A DNA stretch of 64,000 bases from Actinacidiphila sp965342175 (GTDB taxonomy: Bacteria > Actinomycetota > Actinomycetes > Streptomycetales > Streptomycetaceae): positions 88,730 to 152,729 of the forward strand of contig NZ_CBDRBL010000003.1 of the NCBI RefSeq assembly GCF_965342175.1, in the 5' to 3' direction. The position numbers and the translations under genes are program-made. The notes under the pieces are model-generated. The model saw nothing but the letters and a program-made list of their open reading frames with translations, did no database searches and had not been told where the DNA came from. This document shows, piece by piece, positions 42,046 to 51,074 of this stretch (positions within the stretch are counted from its first letter, which is position 1; every line of letters begins with the position of its first letter).

Positions 42046-42489
42046 ATGGCGGACGAGGCGTACGGCGGCGGAACGGTCACGGGCGGGCACCGTGGGGTGC
42101 CGCACACCGCCGACGTGCGGATCGAGGCATGGGGGGCGACCAGGGAGCAGTGCCTGGTCGAGGCGGTGCTGGGGCTGGTCGAGTGCTTCGCGGACGTCGC
42201 AGGGGTGCGGCCGGCGTACGTGCGGCGGATCGCGCTGGCGGAGGGCGCCGACGACGATCTGCTGGCCGACATCCTCGACGAGGTGATCTTCCGGCTCGAG
42301 GTGCACGGGGAGGTGCCCGTCGACCTCGAGGCCGAGGCGGACGACGGCGGCCTGGACGTACGGATGGCCGTGGCCGACGTCGCATCGGTCGAGGTCGTCG
42401 GCGCGGTGCCGAAGGCGGTCTCGCTGGGCGACCTCCACCTGGCGCCCGGCCCCTACGGGTGGACCTGCGCGGCGACGGTCGACGTCTGA
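42046..42489 (+). CDS. archease, activator of the RNA ligase RtcB
   Basis: 147 aa from ATG 42046. The family signature is visible: PHTADVRIEAWGATREQCLVEAVLGLVE with the N-terminal metal-ligand Asp23, VIFRLEVHGEVPV, and the C-terminus PKAVSLGDLHLAPGPYGWTCAATVDV with the second Asp at residue 146. In archaea archease speeds RtcB guanylylation and makes it multiple-turnover. Its gene converges with rtcB, 30 bases apart stop to stop, so the pair is linked but not in one operon. Confidence 0.9.
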   Translation: MADEAYGGGTVTGGHRGVPHTADVRIEAWGATREQCLVEAVLGLVECFADVAGVRPAYVRRIALAEGADDDLLADILDEVIFRLEVHGEVPVDLEAEADDGGLDVRMAVADVASVEVVGAVPKAVSLGDLHLAPGPYGWTCAATVDV

Positions 42490-42519
42490 CGGCGACTTCC
42501 AGGAGCGGCCGCGCAGCGG

Positions 42520-43932
42520 TCAGCCCTTCACCACACCGAGCGGCACCAGCCGGACGACCCTGCGGCACAGCCCCGCGCCCTCGCTCGCCTCCACCACCGC
42601 CGAGACGTCCTTGTAGGCCTCCGGAGCCTCCTCGGCGAGGCCGCGCCAGGACGAGGCGCGCACCGCGATGCCGCGGGCCTCCAGCCGCTCCCGCAGCTCC
42701 CTGCCGCTGACGCCGCGCGCGGCCTGGTGCCGGCTCTTCTCCCGGCCGGCGCCGTGGCAGGTCGAGTGGAAGGCGTCGCCCCGGGGGACGCCGGTGAGGA
42801 CGTACGAACAGGTGCCCATGGTGCCCGGGATGAGGACGGGCTGGCCGGCGCCGCGAAGGTCGGCGGGGAGGTCCGGATGGCCGGGCGGCAGCGCCCGGGT
42901 GGCTCCCTTGCGGTGCACGCACAGCGTGCGGGGCGCCCCGTCCACCTCGTGCTCCTCGATCTTCGCCAGGTTGTGGGACACGTCGTAGACGAGCGTGAGG
43001 CGGGCACCCGCCTCGCGGCGGAAGACACGGCGGGACAGCTGGCCCAGCAGCTGGCGGTTGGTCCGGGCGTAGTTGGCCGCGGCGGCCATCGCGCCGAGGT
43101 AGGCGCGCCCCTCGGGCGAGTCGACGGGGACGCAGGCGAGCTGCCGGTCGGGGACCTGGACGCCGTACCGCCGCATCGCGCGGTCCATCGTCCGGACGTG
43201 GTCGGAGCAGATCTGGTGCCCCAGCCCCCGGGAACCGCAGTGGATCATCACGCAGACCTGGCCGAGGGCGAGGCCGAAGGCGGCGGCGACCGGTGCGTCG
43301 TAGACCTCGGCGACCTCCTGCACCTCGAGGAAGTGGTTGCCCGAGCCGAGGCTGCCGACCTGGCCGAGGCCGCGTTCGCGAGCGCGTGCGCTCACCTGGC
43401 CGGCGTCCGCGTCGGCCACGGTGCCGTGGTCCTCGCAGCGCCGCAGGTCGCCGTCCTCGCCGTGCCCCTCCTCCACGGCGTATCGGGAGCCGCCCTCCAG
43501 CACGCGTTCGAGCAGTCGGTCGCTGCCCAGGCGCCAGACGGCTCCGGTCACCGCGCCGCGGGGGGTGTCCCGGCCCAGCGCGTCCATGACGGCCGGCAGC
43601 GCGGGCCCGAGTGCCGCGCGGTCGCAGTCGGCGGCCAGCAGCCGTACGCCGCAGGAGATGTCGAAGCCCACCCCGCCGGGAGAGACCACCCCGCCGCCGG
43701 CGGTGTCGGTCGCGGCCACGCCTCCGATGGGGAAGCCGTAGCCCCAGTGCACGTCCGGCATGGCGTACGAGGCGCCGACGATGCCCGGCAGCGCCGCCAC
43801 GTTGACGACCTGCTCCAGGGCCTTGCCGGCATGGCCGATCAGGTCGCGGGAGGCGAAGACGACGCCTGGCACGCGCATCGGCGGCCGGCGGTCGATGCGG
43901 AACCGGTGGGGGTGCTCTTCGACGACGTCCAT
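42520..43932 (-). CDS. rtcB: RNA-splicing ligase RtcB
   Basis: 470 aa from ATG 43932. Catalytic features are complete: MPDVHWGYGFPIGGVAATD, GGVGFDISCGVRLL (Cys metal ligand), GSLGSGNHFLEVQ, MIHCGSRGLGHQ, and STCHGAGREKSRHQA, in which His393 is the expected guanylate acceptor. RtcB joins 3'-phosphate or 2',3'-cyclic phosphate to 5'-OH RNA ends using GTP and Mn2+. In bacteria it repairs cleaved tRNA or rRNA. The tRNA-mimic RNAs at 37.7-37.9 kb and archease next door make an RNA-repair role likely. Confidence 0.95.
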   Translation of the reverse strand: MDVVEEHPHRFRIDRRPPMRVPGVVFASRDLIGHAGKALEQVVNVAALPGIVGASYAMPDVHWGYGFPIGGVAATDTAGGGVVSPGGVGFDISCGVRLLAADCDRAALGPALPAVMDALGRDTPRGAVTGAVWRLGSDRLLERVLEGGSRYAVEEGHGEDGDLRRCEDHGTVADADAGQVSARARERGLGQVGSLGSGNHFLEVQEVAEVYDAPVAAAFGLALGQVCVMIHCGSRGLGHQICSDHVRTMDRAMRRYGVQVPDRQLACVPVDSPEGRAYLGAMAAAANYARTNRQLLGQLSRRVFRREAGARLTLVYDVSHNLAKIEEHEVDGAPRTLCVHRKGATRALPPGHPDLPADLRGAGQPVLIPGTMGTCSYVLTGVPRGDAFHSTCHGAGREKSRHQAARGVSGRELRERLEARGIAVRASSWRGLAEEAPEAYKDVSAVVEASEGAGLCRRVVRLVPLGVVKG

Positions 43933-44146
43933 CTCGGCCTCCAGGGGCCCCGTCGGCAGGCGACCGCGCCTCTAAGGTGTCACGTTGCCGGGGCGAAGGC
44001 CGGCAAACGGGCCCGTGCGCATCCCGGTTCCGACGTAGCATGAGAGAACAGGCAGGAACGCATTCACCTGCGACGGCTGGGCCGGCGCGATCCCGGAGCA
44101 GCGCCGGGGCGCGGCGCGGTCCGGCGCTCCACCCGAGGAGCAGCGC

Positions 44147-44503
44147 ATGATCCATTCAGCCGACATCCGCGAGTGGCGCGACCGCGACGTCATCGATCGC
44201 AAGGGGCACAAGATCGGCGCACTGGAGGCGGTCTACGTCGACACCGCCACCGACGAGCCTGCCATGGCGACGGTGCGCACGGGGTTGCCCACGCACCGGC
44301 GACTGGTCTTCGTCCCCCTCGACGACGCCGTCGTGGGGCCCGGGTACGTCCAGGTCGCCCAGTCCAGAGGGCTGGTGAGGAAGGCGCCGTCCATCGGGAT
44401 GGACGACGTCCTGCCGGTCGAACAGGAAGGGGAGATCTTCCAGTACTACGACATGGCCTACCACCCGGGCGCCGGCGGCGAACGAAAGCTCGCCCGGCGC
44501 TGA
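44147..44503 (+). CDS. PRC-barrel domain protein
   Basis: 118 aa from ATG 44147 with SD GAGGAGCAG. One PRC-barrel (about 5-85): ADIREWRDRDVIDRKGHKIGALEAVYVDTATDEPAMATVRTG and FVPLDDAVVGPGYVQV. In streptomycetes such short proteins are often stress-induced; the partner or ligand is unknown. A small hydrophobic protein gene follows at 30 bases and is probably co-transcribed. Confidence 0.85.
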   Translation: MIHSADIREWRDRDVIDRKGHKIGALEAVYVDTATDEPAMATVRTGLPTHRRLVFVPLDDAVVGPGYVQVAQSRGLVRKAPSIGMDDVLPVEQEGEIFQYYDMAYHPGAGGERKLARR

Positions 44504-44533
44504 GGCCCGCGTCGCGAGGAGGTGTGCACTGCC

Positions 44534-44701
44534 ATGGCGATCTTCCTGTTCCTGCTCCTGGTGGCCGTGGTCCTGGGCCTGATCGGTGTGGTCGCCGAGG
44601 GCCTGCTCTACCTGCTGGTGATCGGCATCGTCGTCTTCCTGCTCGCCCTGGTCTACCTCGGGGTGCGGTGGCGGTCGAAGCACAGCGGCCCCCTGCGCTG
44701 A
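44534..44701 (+). CDS. 55-aa hydrophobic membrane protein
   Basis: From ATG 44534, with GAGGAGGTG ten bases upstream. MAIFLFLLLVAVVLGLIGVV then EGLLYLLVIGIVVFLLALVYLG gives two membrane helices with a short Glu turn and a basic tail RWRSKHSGPLR facing the cytoplasm. Similar small hydrophobic proteins are widespread in Streptomyces with no known role. It forms a likely operon with the PRC-barrel gene. Confidence 0.65.
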   Translation: MAIFLFLLLVAVVLGLIGVVAEGLLYLLVIGIVVFLLALVYLGVRWRSKHSGPLR

Positions 44702-44796
44702 ACCGGCGCGGCCGCCCTTGCGGGGCGAATGCCACTCGAACCGGTGGGTAGCAGACGCCAGGTACGCGCAGTCCTCCGTCGAAGAGGGAATCCGCC

Positions 44797-46677
44797 ATGA
44801 CGGACCAGAAAGCCGCCGCCCGCCCGGTCGGGCCCGACAGCGACCTGGAACAGGTCTTCGAACTCGCCCAGCAGCTCCGGGTGGACTCCGTGCGGGCCAG
44901 TACCGCGGCCGGCTCGGGCCACCCCACCTCCAGTCTGTCCGCCGCCGACCTGATGGCGGTGCTGATGGCACGTCACCTGCGGTACGACTGGCACCAGCCG
45001 GAGAACCCGGCCAACGACCACCTCATCTTCTCCAAGGGACACGCCTCTCCCCTGCTGTACGCCATGTTCCGCGCCGCGGGCGCCGTCGACGAGCACGAGC
45101 TCATGACGACCTACCGCACCTTCGGAGCCCGCCTCCAGGGCCACCCCACCCCCGTCCTTCCCTGGGTGGACGTGGCCACCGGATCACTGGGCCAGGGCAT
45201 CGCCTACGGCGTGGGCATCGCCACGGCGGGACGCGACCTGGAGCACGAGCCGTACCGGGTGTGGGTGCTGTGCGGCGACAGCGAGATGGCCGAGGGCTCG
45301 GTCTGGGAGGCCCTCGACAAGGCCGGTCAGCGGCGACTGCCCAACTTCGTCGCGATCGTCGACGTCAACCGGCTCGGCCAGCGCGGCCCCACCGAACTGG
45401 AGTGGGACACCGAGGCGTACGCCCGCCGCGTCGAGGCCTTCGGCTGCCGCGCCCTGATCGTGGACGGGCACGACCTGCAGGCCGTCGACCGGGCGCTGAC
45501 CACCGCCGCCGACGGGCAGGCGCCCACGGTCGTCGTGGCCAGGACCGTCAAGGGCCAGGGCGTCCCGGAGGTCGCCGACCACGAGGGCTGGCACGGCAAG
45601 CCGCTGCCGCCGGACCTCGCCGAACGCGCCGTCGAGGAACTCGGCGGGCTGCGCCACCTGACCGTCCGCGGCCCGCGGCCGCCCGAGGCCGCGCCGCGTC
45701 CCCCCAGGGCCGCCGCGACGGCGGTGGACCTGCCGCACTTCCGGCGCGGGGAGGCGGTCGCCACCAGGGTCGCCTTCGGCAAGGCGCTCGTAGCCGTCGG
45801 CGCGCGCCCCGACGTCGTGGTCCTCGACGCCGAGGTCGGCAACTCCACGCACGCGGAGGACTTCGGCAAGGCGTACCCCGACAGGTACTTCGAGACCTAC
45901 ATCGCCGAGCAGCAGATGATCGCCTCGGCCGTGGGCATGGCCGTGCGCGGCTACCGCCCGTACGCCGCGACGTTCGCGGCCTTCCTCACCCGGGCCCACG
46001 ACTTCATCCGCATGGCCGCCGTCTCCCAGATCTCCATGGCCCTGTCGGGCAGCCACTGCGGCGTGGAGATCGGCGCGGACGGGCCGTCGCAGATGGGCGT
46101 GGAGGATCTGGCGATGATGCGCGCGGTCCACGGCTCCACGGTGCTGTACCCGAGCGACGCCACCTCCGCCGCCGCGCTGACGGCCGCCCAGGCCGACCTC
46201 GCGGGCATCTCCTACCTGCGCACCACGCGCGGCGCCTATCCCGTCCTGTACGCGCCCGACGAGCCCTTCCCCGTCGGCGGGTCCAAGACCCTGCGGGAGT
46301 CCGGGGACGACAGGGTCACGCTCGTCGGGGCCGGGGTCACGCTGCACGAGTGCCTGGCAGCGGCCGACGCGCTGGCGGGCGAGGGCATTTCGGCTCGGGT
46401 GATCGACGCGTACTCGGTCAAGCCCGTGGACGCCGACACCCTCGCGCGCGCCGCCCGCGACACCGGTGCCCTCGTCGTCGCCGAGGACCACCATCCCGAG
46501 GGCGGCCTGGGCGAGGCCGTCCTGTCCGCCCTCGCCGCGCGGCGGGCGGGCCCGGCCTTCGTGCACCTGGCCGTCCGCGACCTGCCGGGATCGGGCACCG
46601 CCGAGGAACTCCTGGACGCCGCCGGGATCTCCCGCACGCAGATCGCCGAGGCCGCGCGCCGGCTGGCCGCCGGCTGA
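44797..46677 (+). CDS. transketolase
   Basis: 626 aa from ATG 44797. The N-terminal thiamine-diphosphate domain has ASTAAGSGHPTSSLSAADLM, VDVATGSLGQGI and the GDSEMAEGSVWEA cofactor motif (GDG-like). The pyrimidine domain has VVVLDAEVGNSTHAEDF and FETYIAEQQMIASAVGMA with the catalytic Glu; the C-terminal domain follows from about 490. At 626 aa it is shorter than the housekeeping tkt (about 695) and resembles the actinobacterial single-gene paralogs. It transfers two-carbon ketol units in the pentose phosphate pathway. The upstream GAAT-N15-GGGTAG weakly resembles a SigB promoter. Confidence 0.9.
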   Translation: MTDQKAAARPVGPDSDLEQVFELAQQLRVDSVRASTAAGSGHPTSSLSAADLMAVLMARHLRYDWHQPENPANDHLIFSKGHASPLLYAMFRAAGAVDEHELMTTYRTFGARLQGHPTPVLPWVDVATGSLGQGIAYGVGIATAGRDLEHEPYRVWVLCGDSEMAEGSVWEALDKAGQRRLPNFVAIVDVNRLGQRGPTELEWDTEAYARRVEAFGCRALIVDGHDLQAVDRALTTAADGQAPTVVVARTVKGQGVPEVADHEGWHGKPLPPDLAERAVEELGGLRHLTVRGPRPPEAAPRPPRAAATAVDLPHFRRGEAVATRVAFGKALVAVGARPDVVVLDAEVGNSTHAEDFGKAYPDRYFETYIAEQQMIASAVGMAVRGYRPYAATFAAFLTRAHDFIRMAAVSQISMALSGSHCGVEIGADGPSQMGVEDLAMMRAVHGSTVLYPSDATSAAALTAAQADLAGISYLRTTRGAYPVLYAPDEPFPVGGSKTLRESGDDRVTLVGAGVTLHECLAAADALAGEGISARVIDAYSVKPVDADTLARAARDTGALVVAEDHHPEGGLGEAVLSALAARRAGPAFVHLAVRDLPGSGTAEELLDAAGISRTQIAEAARRLAAG

Positions 46678-47030
46678 CCGAGGGGCACGACCTAGCGCCT
46701 GGCGGCGGGCCGGTGTGCCCGCGGGCCCTGGGAGACGCGGGGGCCCCCGGGCGCGGCGGACGCCACTCGGCTCCCAGGGCCCCCCGCGCCGGACTCCCGC
46801 GCCCCGCGGCCCGTCACCGGGACGGGCTAACCGGGCCGCCCGCCGGGCGCCCCCCGGCTCCCCTCCGGAGAGCGGCGCGGGGACGCCGACGCACGTCCGG
46901 AGCCGCGTGCGCTCGCCGGGCGATCTTCGTCAGGTTCGCCCAGGCTGGTGCCGGTGCCCGCCCATCCGGCGGCGCCGCCGCACGCCAGGACGGCCTTCCC
47001 GGCCGCCACGAACCCCACGAGGGAGCAGGC
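46678..47030. other. intergenic region with long inverted repeat
   Basis: No gene is seen in 353 bases. GGGCCCTGGGAG (46723-46734) and CTCCCAGGGCCC (46771-46782) form a perfect 12-base stem around 36 bases and probably terminate the transketolase transcript. Confidence 0.5.
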
Positions 47031-48086
47031 ATGACCTTGACGACGGACGCGCTCATACCCGCGCTCGAGGATGTGCGGGAGGCACACGCCGCGGTGGTCG
47101 ACCGGTTCCGGGCCGACATGGCCGAAGCCCCGGTCGGTCCCCACCGGCAGACCCTGGAACGTCATGCCGCCCAGACCCAGCAGCACATCGCCCGCATCGA
47201 CGCGTACCTCCGTGGCATGCGGCCGCGTCACCTGCTCCGGGACACCGGCGACATGGTCCTGACCGCCTCGGCCGGCGCGTTCCGCACGGCGATGGCGCCC
47301 CTGCACATGGGTGCCCGCATGGTCCGCGACGTCCTGCCGGGTATGACGCGCGCCGACGAGCACCGGCTGCTGAAGAACGCGGAGGACGAGTACGCCGCCA
47401 CCGCGCGGGCCCTGGCCGCCTGCCGCGCGGGCGAGAGCATCGCCACGCTCGCCCAGGACGACCGCGCCTCCGCGCTGCTGAGCACGCTGCGCCGGCAGGA
47501 CGAGCAGCTGCTGCGCGAGCTGGAGTCCGGCGTGGAGGAACAGGCGCTGGCCGTGGCCACCACGGCGGCCGGAAACGGTCACCGCTCCCTCGGGGCGGTC
47601 GGCATCGCCGACGCCGCGGTCCGCACGGTGCGCACCACCGCCCAGCGGCTGCAGACCGTCTGGGCGGGCGGCGGGGAGCCGGCGCACCGCCCCGCCGGCG
47701 GCGACGCCGCTCGCCCGGCCGCGAGGGCCCCGCGGGCCCACGCCCCCATGGACCGGAACGTGGACCTGCCTCTCGCGGACTACGACCGGCTCCCCGTGGC
47801 CGAGATCATCCAGCGGCTGCGCCTGTTCTCGCAGGCGGACCTCTCCCTGATCGAGGACTACGAGCGCGAGCACGGCGACCGGGTCGGCATCCTGAACGCC
47901 ATCGAGAACCTGCGCGGCAACCAGCCCTGGCCCGGCTACGACACCATGAGCCCGGATCAGATCACCGGGCGACTGCGCGGTGCCGAGCCGCTGGTGGCCC
48001 GCCAGGTCATGGACTACGAGCGGCAGCACCGCCGCCGCCCCGACGTCATCAGCGCCGCCAAGCAGCGCACCCGCGCTGCCGTCTGA
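47031..48086 (+). CDS. helical ferritin-like/DUF8129-type protein, unknown function
   Basis: 351 aa from ATG 47031 with SD GAGGGAGCAGG. The N-terminal half (about 1-190) is a helical bundle (VREAHAAVVDRFRADMAEAP, RQTLERHAAQTQQHIARID, DEQLLRELESGVEEQALAV). After a Pro/Ala linker, the C-terminal half has two copies of a short motif: LPLADYDRLPVAEIIQRLRLFSQADLSLIEDYEREHGDRVGIL and PGYDTMSPDQITGRLRGAEPLVARQVMDYERQHRRRPDVI. That repeated domain is common at the ends of actinobacterial envelope or stress proteins. No catalytic motif is evident. Confidence 0.75.
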   Translation: MTLTTDALIPALEDVREAHAAVVDRFRADMAEAPVGPHRQTLERHAAQTQQHIARIDAYLRGMRPRHLLRDTGDMVLTASAGAFRTAMAPLHMGARMVRDVLPGMTRADEHRLLKNAEDEYAATARALAACRAGESIATLAQDDRASALLSTLRRQDEQLLRELESGVEEQALAVATTAAGNGHRSLGAVGIADAAVRTVRTTAQRLQTVWAGGGEPAHRPAGGDAARPAARAPRAHAPMDRNVDLPLADYDRLPVAEIIQRLRLFSQADLSLIEDYEREHGDRVGILNAIENLRGNQPWPGYDTMSPDQITGRLRGAEPLVARQVMDYERQHRRRPDVISAAKQRTRAAV

Positions 48087-48096
48087 GCCGCCCCTT

Positions 48097-48136
48097 CACG
48101 AGGTCCCCGCCGTGCCGCCACGGCGGGGACCTCGTG
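48097..48136. terminator. perfect 18-base hairpin, bidirectional terminator
   Basis: An 18-base perfect stem (CACGAGGTCCCCGCCGTG and its complement) with a 4-base loop, 11 bases past the plus-strand stop and 42 before the minus-strand stop. It separates the two convergent units. Confidence 0.85.
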
Positions 48137-48177
48137 CGTGAAGGCGGCGCCGCTCGCCCCATGAGCCCTTCGGCCCC

Positions 48178-51033
48178 TCAGGCGGTCGCCTCGTCCAGCA
48201 GTTCCAGGACGTGCCGGTAGGGGCGGCCGGTGGCACGGCTCATGCCCATCTCGCAGGTGCGGTTGCACGAGGCGTACGCGTCGAACGCGCCGGCGGTGAT
48301 CTCCGCCGCCTGGGCGGCCGTCGCGGACCGCGTGACTTCCGGGTGGAGCATGCCGCGGTCCCCGGCGAAGGCGCAGCAGCCCCAGTTGTCGGGGACGGTG
48401 ACCTCGTCGCTGACCGCGGCAGCGACCTGGCGCAGGGCCCCGTCGATGCCCAGGTGGACGGTGGAGCAGGTGGGATGCAGGGCCATGCTGCCCACGCGGC
48501 GCGGCGCGGGCAGCGCCGGGAGCAGGTGCTCGGCGGCGAAGGCGACGCTGTCGACGAAGCGCAGGGCCGAGTAGCGGGCGCGCTCGGACTCCGGGAGGGT
48601 GTCGGCCAGTTGCTCGAGGCCGTGGGTGCAGGAGGAGGCGTCGCAAACCACCGGCAGCCGCCCGCCGTCGCTGGCCTCCCACAGGGCTTCCAGGGTCCGG
48701 CCGGCCATGCTGCGGTGCCCGTCGGTGTAGCCCTTGGACTGCCACGGGGTGCCGCAGCACAAGCCGGTCAGCCCCTCCGGGACGGTGACCTGGACGCCGG
48801 CGCGTTCGCACAGCCGCAGGAAGGCGGCCGCCGCTCCGCCGGAGTCCCCTTCGGGGGCGAAGACGCTGCCGATGCAGGCGGCGAAGAACACCGCTCGCGC
48901 CCCTTCGGGGTGCCTCGGGGCCGGGCGGGCCGGGCCGCCGCGCGGGATGTCAGAGGACCACGCGGGCACCAGTTCCGTCGCCCCGAGCTTGCGGACGGCG
49001 CCGGCGGCGGCGCGGGTGACCGGGGTGGGCAGGGCGTGAGCGGTGTTGAGGGCGGCACGCACTCCGGTGACCGCGCTCCCCCAGTGCCGGGCGGTGGCGT
49101 CGCCGAGGCGCTGGGCGGTGGGGCTGTGGCGCTGCGCGCGCAGGCGCTTCATGACCGCGCCGGTGTCGATGGTGACGGGGCAGGCGGTGACGCAGAGGCT
49201 GTCGGCCGCGCAGCTGTCGACGGCCGCGTACGCGTAGTCCGCCTCCAGGGCGCGGCGGCGTTCCTCGTCGCCGGCCGCGGTCGCCAGGGCGATCTCCCGC
49301 TGGAGGGCGATGCGCTGCCGGGGTGTGGTGGTGACGTCGGCCGTGGGGCAGACCGGTTCGCAGTAGCCGCACTCCACACACGCGTCGACGGCCGGGTCGA
49401 CCGGGGGCACGCTCTTGAGGTCGCGCAGGTGCGCGGCCGGGTCGTCGGTGAGCAGGACGCCGGGGCTCAGGACGTCGTGGGGGTCGCAGAGCCGCTTCAG
49501 CTCGCGCATGACGTCGTACAGCTCGTCGCCGTACTGGCGTTGGACGAAGGGGGCCATGGCGCGGCCGGTGCCGTGCTCGGCCTTGAGGGTGCCCCCGGCG
49601 TCCAGGACGAGGTCGACCATCGCGTCGGTGAAGCGGGCGTAGCGCTCGGTCTCGGCGCGGGTGTCGAAGTCCTGCGTGAGCATGAAGTGCAGGTTGCCGT
49701 CGCGGGCGTGGCCGAAGATGACCGCGTCCTGGTAGCCGTACCGGTCGAACAGGCCGATCAGTCCCTCGCAGGTGCCGGTCAGCCGCTCCATGGGCACCGC
49801 GATGTCCTCCAGCAGCGCGGTCGTCCCGGCGGGCCGGGCCCCGGCGACGGCCGTGTACAGGCCCTTGCGCAGGTGCCAGAGGCGTCCACGCACGGCCGCG
49901 TCGCGGGTGAGCGCGGAGCCGGTGACGGCGGGCAGCCGGTCCAGGACGGGCTGGGCGGCCGCCACGGTGGCGTCGAGCGCTTCGGCGCTGTCCTCGGCGA
50001 ACTCGACCAGCAGGGCGGCATGGCGTTCGACCCGCAGCCCGCGCAGTTCCTCGACGGGGTCGGCGGCCTGCTGGGCGACGCGCAGGGAGGCGGCGTCGAG
50101 CAGTTCGGCGGTGCGGGCGCCGGCGGCCAGCAGCGCGGGCAGTGCGTCGGTCGCCTCGGCGAGGCCCGGCAGGATCAGCAGGCCGGTGGCGGTGTACGGC
50201 AGCAGGGGAACGGTGCGGAAGACGGCCTCGCCGACGAAGCCGAGGGTGCCCTCGCTGCCGATCATCAGGTGGGCGAGGATGTCGGCGGGGTCGGTGTGGT
50301 CGAGGAACGAGTTGAGCCCGTAGCCCATGGTGTTCTTCATCGCGAACAGCCGCTCGATGGTGGCGCGTGAGGCGGCCGAGCCGCGGACCCGGTCGCGCAG
50401 CCTGAGCAGTCCGGCGTGGAGGTCGGGCTCGTGGGCGCGCAGCGCGGCGTCCGCGTCGCGGGCGGCGGTGTCGACGACGGTGCCCGACGGCAGCACGAAC
50501 TGCAGCGACTCCATCGTGCGGTAGGCGTTGTCCTGGGTGCCGCAGTTCATGCCGCTGGAGTTGTTGGCGACGAGCCCGCCGATGGTGCAGGCGCTCTCGC
50601 TGGCCGGGTCGGGGCCGAGGCGGCGGCCGTAACGGGCGAGGCGCGCGTTGGCCTGGCGCACCGTGACTCCCGGCTGAAGCCGGATGCGCCGGCCCTCGTC
50701 GAGGACCTCGGCGGAGCGCCAGTGCGTGCGCACGTCCACCAGCACGCCGTCGCCGCCGGCCTGCCCCGCCAGGCTGGTGCCGCCGGAGCGCAGCGTCAGC
50801 GGCACCCCGGCCCGGCGCGCCCCGGCCATGAGCGCGCCGACCTCTTCGGCGGAGGCGGCGCGCACGACGGCCCGCGGCGTGAAGAGGTACGGCGAGGCGT
50901 CGTGGGCGGCCGCGACCCTGCGGGGCACGTCGGTGGAGACCCGCGAGGGGTCGGTGACGCAGTCGGCGAGCCACGCGGCCGGGCCGGGGCCGGCGGTGCG
51001 GGAGGTGGTGGCGCGGGTGGCGGGGGTGCTCAT
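48178..51033 (-). CDS. FAD/Fe-S D-lactate dehydrogenase-type oxidoreductase
   Basis: 951 aa from ATG 51033. The PCMH-type FAD domain spans about 45-265 (YLFTPRAVVRAASAEEVGALM, LRSGGTSLAGQA, GLVANNSSGMNCGT). The FAD-oxidase C-terminal domain spans about 290-535 (FGHARDGNLHFML, AEHGTGRAMAPF). The ferredoxin-like part has CVECGYCEPVCP and CAADSLCVTACPV. Two CCG domains follow (FFAACIGSVFAPEGD to GLCCGTPWQSKG, then HPTCSTVHLG and NWGCCAFAGDRGM), as in GlpC/LutA. It oxidises D-lactate or a D-2-hydroxyacid to pyruvate and passes electrons to the chain. As last gene of the anmK operon it would consume the D-lactate made by MurQ. Confidence 0.9.
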   Translation of the reverse strand: MSTPATRATTSRTAGPGPAAWLADCVTDPSRVSTDVPRRVAAAHDASPYLFTPRAVVRAASAEEVGALMAGARRAGVPLTLRSGGTSLAGQAGGDGVLVDVRTHWRSAEVLDEGRRIRLQPGVTVRQANARLARYGRRLGPDPASESACTIGGLVANNSSGMNCGTQDNAYRTMESLQFVLPSGTVVDTAARDADAALRAHEPDLHAGLLRLRDRVRGSAASRATIERLFAMKNTMGYGLNSFLDHTDPADILAHLMIGSEGTLGFVGEAVFRTVPLLPYTATGLLILPGLAEATDALPALLAAGARTAELLDAASLRVAQQAADPVEELRGLRVERHAALLVEFAEDSAEALDATVAAAQPVLDRLPAVTGSALTRDAAVRGRLWHLRKGLYTAVAGARPAGTTALLEDIAVPMERLTGTCEGLIGLFDRYGYQDAVIFGHARDGNLHFMLTQDFDTRAETERYARFTDAMVDLVLDAGGTLKAEHGTGRAMAPFVQRQYGDELYDVMRELKRLCDPHDVLSPGVLLTDDPAAHLRDLKSVPPVDPAVDACVECGYCEPVCPTADVTTTPRQRIALQREIALATAAGDEERRRALEADYAYAAVDSCAADSLCVTACPVTIDTGAVMKRLRAQRHSPTAQRLGDATARHWGSAVTGVRAALNTAHALPTPVTRAAAGAVRKLGATELVPAWSSDIPRGGPARPAPRHPEGARAVFFAACIGSVFAPEGDSGGAAAAFLRLCERAGVQVTVPEGLTGLCCGTPWQSKGYTDGHRSMAGRTLEALWEASDGGRLPVVCDASSCTHGLEQLADTLPESERARYSALRFVDSVAFAAEHLLPALPAPRRVGSMALHPTCSTVHLGIDGALRQVAAAVSDEVTVPDNWGCCAFAGDRGMLHPEVTRSATAAQAAEITAGAFDAYASCNRTCEMGMSRATGRPYRHVLELLDEATA

Positions 51034-51074
51034 GGTTCCTCGGATGCGACGGTACGGCGGGGCGCTTGCGGCGG

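Noticed and set aside
44727..44751. SigB-type promoter GAAT-N15-GGGTAG before transketolase
   Set aside because: The -10 differs from GGGTAC/T at its last base and the -35 match is only the minimal GNNT. Too weak to list as a feature.
44718..48086. A plus-strand frame of about 1120 codons running through transketolase into the helical protein gene
   Set aside because: The first two thirds are an out-of-frame shadow of transketolase. Only the last 351 codons from ATG 47031, with a good SD, are coding.
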